A stretch of DNA of 64,000 nt, from the NCBI RefSeq assembly GCF_019973775.1, contig NZ_AP025032.1, forward strand, positions 3,410,001 to 3,474,000, given 5' to 3'. Origin of the DNA: Aureimonas sp. SA4125 (GTDB lineage Bacteria > Pseudomonadota > Alphaproteobacteria > Rhizobiales > Rhizobiaceae). The position numbers and the translations under genes are program-made. Under the pieces are notes generated by a model. The model ran no database searches. It saw only the letters and a program-made list of their open reading frames with translations, and was not told where the DNA came from. Below are positions 53,511-60,866 of this stretch, one piece after another; position 1 is the first letter of the stretch, and every line of letters starts with the position of its first letter.

Positions 53511-53538
53511 TTGACCTGCGCAAGTCATTGGATATAGT
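53511..53538 (+). promoter_or_regulatory. Candidate sigma-70-type promoter of TRAP transporter 2
   Basis: TTGACC and TATAGT are separated by 16 bp, in an unusually AT-rich 200-bp gap ahead of the second TRAP operon. The start codon is about 90 bp downstream. The intervening leader also has an ATACTGCACTGCAA stretch resembling ATACTGCAATGCAA upstream of TRAP transporter 1. Confidence 0.4.
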
Positions 53539-53630
53539 TCAATTCGATATAAAAATACTGCACTGCAATATTCAACGCGAGAACGCGCTCTTTTAACTTG
53601 AGATGAACGCGTCCGATTGGGGGGAACGGA

Positions 53631-54638
53631 ATGACTTTGCGATATCTGAGTGGTACGGCCGCCGCACTGCTACTCGGCGTCAGCATTGGTGTCGCAGGTT
53701 GGGCCGCGCCAGCCGTCGCGCAGACCAAACTGGTCGGCGCCAGCCAATTCGACGAGAACCACGCCTTCACCAAGACGATGCGCAAATTCGAGGAATTGGT
53801 ATCAGCCTGCTACACTGAAGAGCCGATTGTTTTCGAGATGCACCTCAACTCCGAGCTCGGGCTGGAGAAGGACTACGTTGCATACATGAATCAGGGCCTT
53901 TCGGTGGACTATGCGGTGGCTTCGCCCGCCCATATGTCGACCTTTTCGAAGATGGCGCCACTGATGGACATGCCGTTCCTGTTCCGGGACGAGGATCACT
54001 GGAAGAAGGTGCTCGAGGCGGACGCGCTGAAGCCGATTGCCGACGACATTCTGGCAAAGGCCGACATCCGGCTTCTGGGCTATGCGGGCGGCGGCACGCG
54101 CAACATCTTCGCGACGCGGCCGGTCACCAACATGGAAGAGATGAAGGGACTGTCGATCCGCATGCAGGGCGCCCCGATCTGGACCAGTGTCTTCGGTGCG
54201 CTCGGCGCGGCGCCGACCGTGATCGCCTACAACGAAGTCTACAACGCCATCCAGACCGGCGTCATCGAGGCCGCCGAGAACGAGGCTGCCGGCGTCGAGC
54301 AGATGAAGTTCTTCGAAGTGGGGCCGGAACTCTCGCTGACAAAGCACGCCATCACCATCCGGCCGCTGATGATGTCCAACAAGATCTATCAGGGCCTGCC
54401 GGAAGCCCTGCAGAAGTGCATCGACGAAGCCGGTCCCAAAGCGGGCCAGCATGGTCGCGACATCGAAAGCAGCGAGGACGGCAAGAAGGTCGACGCCATG
54501 GTCGAAAAGGGCTGGATCAAGACGCACGAATTCACCGACCGCGACGCGATGCTCTCAGCCGCCAGTCCGGTGCTCGAGGCCTATGCCGAGGAACTCGGCG
54601 CAGCCGAAGTTCTGAAGAACATCCAGGCGATCCGGTAG
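53631..54638 (+). CDS. TRAP transporter substrate-binding protein 2 (DctP family)
   Basis: The 335-residue protein has a Sec signal (LRYLSGTAAALLLGVSIGVA, cleavage near APAVAQ) and DctP features: KLVGASQFDENHAFTKTMRK, LMDMPFLFRDEDHWKKVLEA, the conserved arginine segment EEMKGLSIRMQGAPIWTSVF and GAAPTVIAYNEVYNAIQTGV. This is the sugar-acid (DctP/UehA-like) subgroup. It precedes its own DctQ and DctM genes and follows the apionate operon, so an aldonate or sugar acid is a sensible ligand guess. Confidence 0.88.
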   Translation: MTLRYLSGTAAALLLGVSIGVAGWAAPAVAQTKLVGASQFDENHAFTKTMRKFEELVSACYTEEPIVFEMHLNSELGLEKDYVAYMNQGLSVDYAVASPAHMSTFSKMAPLMDMPFLFRDEDHWKKVLEADALKPIADDILAKADIRLLGYAGGGTRNIFATRPVTNMEEMKGLSIRMQGAPIWTSVFGALGAAPTVIAYNEVYNAIQTGVIEAAENEAAGVEQMKFFEVGPELSLTKHAITIRPLMMSNKIYQGLPEALQKCIDEAGPKAGQHGRDIESSEDGKKVDAMVEKGWIKTHEFTDRDAMLSAASPVLEAYAEELGAAEVLKNIQAIR

Positions 54639-54647
54639 GACGCCGCT

Positions 54648-54676
54648 GCGCCGGGGCGGCCCCGCCGCCCCGGCGC
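54648..54676 (+). terminator. Intra-operon hairpin after TRAP binding-protein gene
   Basis: GCGCCGGGGCGG pairs perfectly with CCGCCCCGGCGC across a 5-nt loop (12 bp). It lies 10 bp after the binding-protein stop and before the small permease start, without a T run. It probably raises binding-protein message relative to the permeases. Confidence 0.5.
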
Positions 54677-54717
54677 TTCACAATGCCTCCGCATTTCCCG
54701 CACTTTCGGTAGAATCC

Positions 54718-55197
54718 ATGCATCGCATTCTCGACGCAGTCCACCTGGTCCTCAAGGTGGCGCTCGGCCTGCTTGTTGCCGGCCTCATCATACCCGTGAC
54801 CATGCAGGTGCTGTCACGCTCCGACTACATTCCGCGCTTTATCTGGACCGAGGAAGTGGCCCGATTCTGCTTCGTCTGGATGATCATGATCGGCGCGATG
54901 TGCGCGGTGCGCGATGGCACACATTTCGACCTCGAAATTCTGCCGGAGTCCAGCAATCCCAAGGTTGAGCGGGCGAAACGCATCTTTGTTCATCTGATGA
55001 TCTCGCTCGTTGCACTCATCTTCGTCTGGTACGGCTGGCAGTTTCTCCTCTTCGGCTGGTACCAGACCTCGGAGATCGCCTCGCTGCCGATGAACTGGAT
55101 ATTCGTCGCCTGGCCGCTGATGGGCGTCGTCACGCTACTCTTCATGGCCGAGAAGATCATGCTCGAACTTCGCCGCCCCGCGGGGGAAGCGGCATGA
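54718..55197 (+). CDS. TRAP transporter small permease 2 (DctQ family)
   Basis: The 159-residue protein has four hydrophobic helices and DctQ signatures in IPVTMQVLSRSDYIPRFIWT, the EEVARFCFVWMIMIGAMCAV segment and GTHFDLEILPES. It overlaps the large permease start by 4 bp. No clear ribosome site is visible beyond a weak GGTAGAATCC region. Confidence 0.87.
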   Translation: MHRILDAVHLVLKVALGLLVAGLIIPVTMQVLSRSDYIPRFIWTEEVARFCFVWMIMIGAMCAVRDGTHFDLEILPESSNPKVERAKRIFVHLMISLVALIFVWYGWQFLLFGWYQTSEIASLPMNWIFVAWPLMGVVTLLFMAEKIMLELRRPAGEAA

Positions 55198-56498
55198 CCC
55201 CCGGTTTCGTCGCCGCGCTGCTTTTCGGGCTGTTCCTGCTGTTCATCATCTTGCGGGTGCCGGTCGCCTTCGCGCTCGCGCTCGCCTGCATCCCAGTGTT
55301 CTTCCTAGAGCCCCGGCTGACGCCGATTCTGCTGCTCCAGGAGATGTTTCGCTCCTACAATTCCTTCGTCCTTCTTGCGGTGCCGTTCTTCCTGCTCGCC
55401 GCCAATCTGATGAACGCGGCGGGAATCACCGACCGGCTGATACGATTATCGCGGGCGCTGGTCGGGCACCTTCCAGGTGGTCTCGGCCACGTCAATGTCG
55501 TCGTGTCGATGTTCTTCGCCGGGATATCGGGTAGCTCGACCGCGGACGCGGCCGGCATCGGATCGCTGCTGATCCCGCAGATGAGGAAGGAGGGATTCTC
55601 GGCATCCTTCTCCGTCGCCGTGACTGCCTGTTCCTCTGTCATGGGTGTGATCATCCCGCCGTCCATCCTGATGGTCGTCTGGGGCGGGCTGATGTCGGTC
55701 TCGATCGGTGGACTGTTCCTTGCCGGCATCATTCCGGGCATCCTGATTGCGGCGGCGCAGATGATTACCGTTTACGTCTATGCCAGGCGCAAAGGCATGG
55801 GGCTGCACAGCCGGGCAACGCTGCGCGAACTGGCTGGCGCCGTTCTCGGCGCCGCGCTGGCGCTGTTGACGCCGATCATTATCGTCGGCGGCATCGTCGG
55901 TGGCTTCTTCACGCCCACCGAAGCCTCGGTGATCGCCGCGCTTTATGCGCTCTTCCTCGGCATGGTCGTTTATCGCACGATTGGCCTGCGTCTGTTGACG
56001 CAGGTCCTCTACGACACAGGCCGCTTTGCCTCGATCGCCCTGTTCTGCATCGGCACAGCCAGTGCCTTCGGCTGGATCCTAGCCTATTTCAAGGTGCCGG
56101 CTGCGCTGGTTGCCTATGTGCAGGCGATGGATCTGGGCGTCACCGAGATGGGTTTTGCCGTCGCGATCGCGTTCCTCATCATCGGCTGCTTCATCGACGC
56201 GATCCCGGCCATCATCATCCTTGGCACGGTGCTGTGGCCGGTCACCCAGTCGGTCGGGATGCATCCGATCCATTTTGCCATGATTGGCGTCATCAGCCTT
56301 GCCTTTGGCCTGGTGACGCCGCCCTACGGCCTGTGCCTGCTGATCTCCTGCTCGGTCGCGGGCATTTCGGTGAAACGTGTGCTGCGGGATGTCTCGATCA
56401 TCCTCGCTCCAATGCTGCTCATCCTTGCGCTGGTGATCATCTTTCCCTCGATCAGCCTGTGGTTGCCACGGCTGCTGATGCCGCAATTCGTCAACTGA
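55194..56498 (+). CDS. TRAP transporter large permease 2 (DctM family)
   Basis: The 434-residue polytopic protein has the canonical DctM segments FFAGISGSSTADAAGIGSLL, SVAVTACSSVMGVIIPPSIL and GFFTPTEASVIAALYALFLG, and ends with LVTPPYGLCLLISCSVAGIS. Its ATG overlaps the dctQ stop. It completes a canonical SBP-DctQ-DctM set followed by an AGE-family epimerase gene. Confidence 0.92.
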   Translation: MTPGFVAALLFGLFLLFIILRVPVAFALALACIPVFFLEPRLTPILLLQEMFRSYNSFVLLAVPFFLLAANLMNAAGITDRLIRLSRALVGHLPGGLGHVNVVVSMFFAGISGSSTADAAGIGSLLIPQMRKEGFSASFSVAVTACSSVMGVIIPPSILMVVWGGLMSVSIGGLFLAGIIPGILIAAAQMITVYVYARRKGMGLHSRATLRELAGAVLGAALALLTPIIIVGGIVGGFFTPTEASVIAALYALFLGMVVYRTIGLRLLTQVLYDTGRFASIALFCIGTASAFGWILAYFKVPAALVAYVQAMDLGVTEMGFAVAIAFLIIGCFIDAIPAIIILGTVLWPVTQSVGMHPIHFAMIGVISLAFGLVTPPYGLCLLISCSVAGISVKRVLRDVSIILAPMLLILALVIIFPSISLWLPRLLMPQFVN

Positions 56499-56583
56499 CG
56501 GATCGGTTATGAGGTGGCGCGGCGTCCAGCAGCTGTGCGCTGCGCCGGCAGCTTGGCGGAGCCGCGATCGGAGAGAGAGGCGC

Positions 56584-57771
56584 ATGATAGGCAATGATCA
56601 GCGGCCTGATCGCTGGCTCCATGGCGAAGCGATGCCGTTCTGGATCACGACGGCGCGGGACCGGCAGCATGGCGGCTTCTTCGACCGATTGTCTGCCGAG
56701 GGCCGACCCTACGCGGATGACCAGAAGACGACGCTGACGCAAGCGCGGATGCTGTTTTCTTGCGCCCATGCGCGGCTGCATGGCGGCGGCGTCGAATGCC
56801 GAGAGGGCGCCGAGGCCGCACTGACCTTCCTTGCCGACCATTTGCGAGATGGCGCCGATGGCGGTTTCCATCGCGCGGTCGGCCGCGACGGTGACCCGGC
56901 AGGCCCCGGCGCAAATCGGATCAAGGACGCCTACGACCACAGCTTCGTGCTGCTCGGGCTCGCCGCCTGGCTGCGGCTGGGGCCCTCGGCCAGCGCGCGG
57001 AGCATGCTCGACGAGACCTTCGACTGGTTTCACCGCACACTCTTCGACCCGTCAACCGGCAGCTATCATGAGGACGACCGCATCACGCGGCCGTCCGAGC
57101 CCTATCCGCTACCGCGCCGCCAGAATCCGCACATGCATCTCTTCGAGGCGCTGCTGGCTTTGTACGAGGCGACGGGCGAGCCGCGCTGGCTTGAGCATTC
57201 GCGCCGCATCCTCGATGTCTTCGAAACACATTTCTACGATACCCAGACCGGGTCGCTGCGCGAATTCCTCGACCGCAATCTCGGCGAGGCTCCGCCTCCC
57301 GCCGGCCACATTCGTGAACCCGGCCACCAGTTCGAATGGGTCTGGCTGCTGCACCGCTATGCGGCCCTATCCGGCGACAGGCACTTCGACAGCCATGCCG
57401 CCTCTCTCTACCGGTTTGGCTGGAATCACGGCACCCATCGCGGCGGCGGCCTTGACGGCGGTGTCTATGACGAGATCGCCCCGACGGGCGCGCCGATCTC
57501 AAGGTCAATGCTGTTATGGCCGCAGACGGAAGGCATCAAAGCGCATCTGGCTCGGGCGGAATTCGCTGGCAATCGGGCGGGCCTGGCGCGGGCGCGACAA
57601 TTGTCGACGCTGATGTTCAGGAGTCATATCGCTGCCGACCGCCCGATCTGGCGTAACCAGATCGATCTCGAAGGCAAGACGCTGCAGGCGGACGCTCCAA
57701 CGCGGCTGCTCTACCACGTCGCGATGGCGATCATCGAAGGCCAGCGGCTGGGCGCATGGGAACCGCAATAG
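56584..57771 (+). CDS. AGE-family sugar epimerase/isomerase
   Basis: The 395-residue (alpha/alpha)6-barrel protein matches the N-acylglucosamine 2-epimerase/mannose isomerase family: WITTARDRQHGGFFDRLSAE, KTTLTQARMLFSCAHARLHG, NPHMHLFEALLALYEATGEP, GHQFEWVWLLHRYAALSG and LLWPQTEGIKAHLARAEF. The conserved histidines in HMHLFEA and GHQFEW are present. Which sugar it acts on is unknown. The ATG at 56584 follows GAGAGAGGCGC, and the gene is 85 bp after the TRAP large permease, probably in the same transcript. Confidence 0.85.
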   Translation: MIGNDQRPDRWLHGEAMPFWITTARDRQHGGFFDRLSAEGRPYADDQKTTLTQARMLFSCAHARLHGGGVECREGAEAALTFLADHLRDGADGGFHRAVGRDGDPAGPGANRIKDAYDHSFVLLGLAAWLRLGPSASARSMLDETFDWFHRTLFDPSTGSYHEDDRITRPSEPYPLPRRQNPHMHLFEALLALYEATGEPRWLEHSRRILDVFETHFYDTQTGSLREFLDRNLGEAPPPAGHIREPGHQFEWVWLLHRYAALSGDRHFDSHAASLYRFGWNHGTHRGGGLDGGVYDEIAPTGAPISRSMLLWPQTEGIKAHLARAEFAGNRAGLARARQLSTLMFRSHIAADRPIWRNQIDLEGKTLQADAPTRLLYHVAMAIIEGQRLGAWEPQ

Positions 57772-57940
57772 AGCGGAACGGCCATTCTTCGAACTGCTCC
57801 GCTCCGTTTCTCTGTTCCGCTTGACCTTTCTCGAAGTCGGCATTGAGCTTTCAAGATCATGCTCCAGCGGCACCGAAGCGTTTTGCCCTGGTTTGTCATG
57901 CCCGCGACCGCTGCGTTGGAGATTTTTGCGGGCAGTTCCC
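57772..57940. repeat. Palindromic intergenic element
   Basis: The 169-bp gap between convergent genes contains several interleaved inverted stretches (AGCGGAAC and GTTCCGCT, GGAGC and GCTCC). It shares the short motif GATCATGCTC with the dispersed repeat at 59510-59612. It looks like an intergenic mosaic repeat and may end both transcripts. I cannot see a second full copy in this window. Confidence 0.4.
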
Positions 57941-58983
57941 TCAGGCCTGGTCGGCGGCAACCGCGACCTTTTCCCCTGAACGGCCAGCCTCGATCAGCGC
58001 GTCGATCAAGCGATGCACCTTCAACGCCTCGCGTCCTGAAATGCGCGGCGGGCGTTTCTCGTCCAGTGCATTGAGGAAGTCGGCGATGGCGCTGCGATGC
58101 CAGTCATGGGGGAAATCCATCGGGTTGGCGCCGGTGCCAGCGGCGGTCTCGACCGGCGCGACCCGCTCCGTGTGCCCGTCATGGAAGGTCACGTCGAGGC
58201 CGGTACCGGCCAGCACGGCGGTTCCGTTTCGGCAGATAACCTCGATACGCTCGGCAAAGCCTGGATAAGCGGCCGTCGTGGCGTCGACCGTGCCAAGGGC
58301 GCCGTTTTCGAAGCGGATGCCGGCGGCGACCATGTCCTCGGTTTCCATGGCATGCAGCGGACTGGTGGTGGCGAAACCGCGAACCTCTGCCGCGCGGCCG
58401 GCGAGGCTGAGCATCAGGTCGAGCGTGTGGATGCCTTGGGTGAGGAGTACGCCGCCGCCGTCGCGCGCCAGGCTACCCCGGCCGGGTTCATCGTAGTATT
58501 TCTGGGGGCGCCACAGGCGAATAACGGTCGAGCAGCCGGCGATTTCGCCATTTCGCCGCCGGCCAGCATCCGGGCGAGCGCTTCGCCGGCAGGGCGGAAG
58601 CGATGCTGCAACACGATGCCGAGCGTGATGGCCGCCGCCTCACAGGCCTCGACCAGCCGCGTGGCGCGTTCGGTCGTGATTTCGACTGGCTTTTCAAGGA
58701 GCACGTTCTTGCCGGCCGCAGCGCAGCGACTGACGATGTCGAGATGTGTGTTGGGCGGCGTCAGCACGATGACGCTGTCGACGCTGGGATCCTCAAGGAT
58801 GGTCTCGAGCCGTTCGCAAGTCGGGAACGGGAACCTTGCCGCGAAGGCCTCGCGCCGAGCCGCTGTCGGGCTGTAAGCGTAAGCCAGTTCGACGCGGTCG
58901 GCGAGGTCGATGACGCTGCGGGCATGGGCGCCCACCACCATGCCGAGCCCGACGAGTGCGACCCGTCTTTTCTGGACTGTCAA
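57941..58983 (-). pseudogene. Gfo/Idh/MocA-family oxidoreductase, frameshifted
   Basis: Read leftward from a TTG at 58983 (strong GGGGAGGAGAGGAA upstream), the first part is a normal Rossmann domain: RVALVGLGMVVGAHARSVID, then VIVLTPPNTHLDIVSRCAAA and NVLLEKPVEITTERATRLVE. At 58542-58557 the frame breaks in an 8-bp tandem duplication. Removing one copy restores a continuous protein of about 344 residues through AGGEIAGCSTVIRLWRPQKY and VLLTQGIHTLDLMLSLAGRA into the intact C-terminal domain. The gene is therefore either freshly inactivated, slippage-regulated, or a sequencing error. Position near the TRAP/AGE genes suggests a sugar dehydrogenase. Confidence 0.85.
58542..58557. repeat. 8-bp tandem duplication causing a frameshift
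   Basis: ATTTCGCC occurs twice in direct succession on the plus strand (58542-58549 and 58550-58557; GGCGAAAT twice on the coding strand). Because 8 is not a multiple of three, the second copy shifts the reading frame of the oxidoreductase gene. One copy gives the in-frame sequence GGEIAG. Confidence 0.9.
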
Positions 58984-59163
58984 ATTCCTCTCCTCCCCGA
59001 TGGCGCGGTCAATCTTCCCTTTCGACTGTCGGCGAGATGACAGGGGATGCCAAGGCCCGTGGGTTCCCGGGCGGAGCCAAGTCGCTGATCCCGTGAATTC
59101 CGCCCGCCCAAAAAACGGCTATCACCTTGCTATCCTGGAACGTGACGACGGATGGTTGACGAT
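58984..59163. other. Leader of the frameshifted oxidoreductase and IS flank
   Basis: This 180-bp stretch holds the ribosome site of the frameshifted oxidoreductase (GGGGAGGAGAGGAA on the minus strand) and then sequence leading into the IS3 relic. Nothing else is recognisable. Confidence 0.4.
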
Positions 59164-59415
59164 GAGACCCGTGGCGCGGACGCTTCACGTCGCTCGTTCC
59201 CCCCATCAACGAGCGACGCGGCAGGACGGTGAAGCTGCGGGGGCCGTATCGCAAAGTCGAGGATGCCGAGTTCCTGGCGCCGATCCGTGCCATCGTCGAC
59301 GCCCGCCCGACCCATGGCTATTCCGCTCGCCCCGCGAGTTCATCCGGTTCAGTGCCTATACCCGACCGCCGTCTGTCCGGCGAAATGGGGTCCGGTGCTT
59401 CGTCCATCCGCTGCA
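59164..59415 (+). mobile_element. IS3-family transposase (OrfB) relic with internal deletion
   Basis: In mixed frames this stretch reads VARTLHVARS, then VKLRGPYRKVEDAEFLAPIR and AIVDARPTHGY, the N-terminal region of an IS3-family OrfB, and then jumps directly to RSPREFIRF and CPAKWGP, the OrfB C-terminus. The DDE catalytic middle is missing and at least one frameshift is present. No OrfA, intact ends or target duplication were recognised. It is a dead fragment. Confidence 0.65.
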
Positions 59416-59507
59416 GCAGCCGCAGCCTGATGTTGAAGACACGTCGATGGTCTCGGCCGCCAAATGACATGATGCCCTCCAGGCACGGACGGCGAAGCCC
59501 GCGTCTG

Positions 59508-59612
59508 ACTAAAGCGGGATGGCTTTTCTTCGAATCGCCGACCCGCCTTAGGTCCTTGTCCTCGCATGGTCTTTTCCGAAAGCCGGAACCCACCTTTCGT
59601 GATCATGCTCTA
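59508..59612. repeat. Dispersed ~100-bp repeat, copy B (inverted relative to copy A)
   Basis: Its reverse complement contains GGTGGGTTCCGGCTTTCGGA, ATGCGAGGACAAGGACCTAA and GGTCGGCGATTCGAAGAAAA, all shared with the copy at 31622-31724. It lies between the IS3 relic and the allantoate amidohydrolase gene, touching the stop codon of the latter. Confidence 0.85.
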
Positions 59613-60866
59613 ATGCAGGGCTTCGAGAAAATGGCGCAGTACGACGCCGGCCGTTCCAATGTCGGCAGGGCTCACGGATTCGTCAGGATGATGGCTGACA
59701 CCGTCCTTGCAGCGGACAAACAGCATCGCCATCGGAAAGAGCGCAGCGAGCGCCAGACCATCGTGGCCGGCGCTGCTTTGGATTTCGATGGGATCGAGCC
59801 CCAGTCGGGACAAGGTAGCCGCCAGCCCCGCCTTCAAGGCCCTGTCGCAGACGGTCGTCGGCTGATCGTAGAAAACCTCGTGGTGCAGTTCGAGACCGCG
59901 TCGTCCTGCGATGGCGTCGCAGCGTTCCAGAATTTCGCCGAGCACGCGCCGTCGTTCGGCGTCGCGGAAGGTTCGCAGGTCCAGCGTGAAAGCCACTTTG
60001 CCCGGGACGACGTTCACCGCTCCCGGTTCCGCCACGAGTCGGCCGACCGTCGCGACCACCTGCTCGCAGCCGCGGGCGACATCCTCGATCGCGAGCACCA
60101 TTTCCGCGGCCCCGCAAAGCGCGTCGCGGCGGTCCGGCATGGTCAGCGTTCCGGCATGGCCGCTGACGCCCTCGACAGTGACGCCGAGACGCGTCGCCCC
60201 GCTGATCCCGGACACAAGCCCCACCGCCTGGTTAGCATGTTCCAACACCCGCCCCTGCTCGATGTGAACCTCGATATAGCCAAGGACGTCCTGCGGCCGA
60301 CGAGCGGCCGCGGCGATCGCGGCGGGATCGCTGCCGAAGGCCCGCAAGGCATCGGCGAGAGAGATGCCATCAGCGTCGCGGTCGGCCAGGGTCGAGAGGT
60401 CGAAGCTTCCGGCGATCGCCCGGGACCCCGCCAGCGTGGAAGGGAACCGGATCCCCTCCTCGTCGCCGAAAGCGAGGATCTCGATCGCGAAAGGCAGACG
60501 CCGGTTTCGACGGGCGAGGTTTGCCACGACGGCCAGTGCCACTGCGACGCCGAGCGCTCCGTCGAAACGCCCGGCGTCGCGAACCGTGTCGATGTGCGAG
60601 CCGAGAAGAAGCGCCGGCATGCCGGGCCGGCTCCCCTCATAACGCCCCACGACCGTGCCGGCGGCGTCGATCGAGGTGGCAAGACCCATCTCGATCATCT
60701 GCGCGCGCACGTGGTCGGCGGCACGGCGATGGGACGCCGACAGATACAGCCGCGTCAACCGCCCGGGCTCGTCCGAGATCGCGGCGAGATCCTCGATCAG
60801 CGCCATCGCCTCGGCGGCCATGGCCGCGGCATCCCCATGCATTTCGGCGCGCGGTGCGGCGCTCAT
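59610..60866 (-). CDS. Zn-dependent amidohydrolase of the allantoate amidohydrolase/N-carbamoyl-amino-acid hydrolase family
   Basis: The 418-residue M20-type hydrolase has metal-binding motifs LLLGSHIDTVRDAGRFDGAL, AFGDEEGIRFPSTLAGSRAI and LGYIEVHIEQGRVLE, the lid-domain sequence RLGVTVEGVSGHAGTLTMPD and the C-terminal SSAGHDGLALAALFPMAMLF with VSHHPDESVSPADI. Family enzymes cleave ureido or carbamoyl C-N bonds (allantoate, N-carbamoyl amino acids, beta-ureidopropionate). It overlaps the upstream amidohydrolase by 4 bp and ends exactly at a dispersed repeat. The specific substrate is not clear. Confidence 0.85.
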   Translation of the reverse strand: MSAAPRAEMHGDAAAMAAEAMALIEDLAAISDEPGRLTRLYLSASHRRAADHVRAQMIEMGLATSIDAAGTVVGRYEGSRPGMPALLLGSHIDTVRDAGRFDGALGVAVALAVVANLARRNRRLPFAIEILAFGDEEGIRFPSTLAGSRAIAGSFDLSTLADRDADGISLADALRAFGSDPAAIAAAARRPQDVLGYIEVHIEQGRVLEHANQAVGLVSGISGATRLGVTVEGVSGHAGTLTMPDRRDALCGAAEMVLAIEDVARGCEQVVATVGRLVAEPGAVNVVPGKVAFTLDLRTFRDAERRRVLGEILERCDAIAGRRGLELHHEVFYDQPTTVCDRALKAGLAATLSRLGLDPIEIQSSAGHDGLALAALFPMAMLFVRCKDGVSHHPDESVSPADIGTAGVVLRHFLEALH

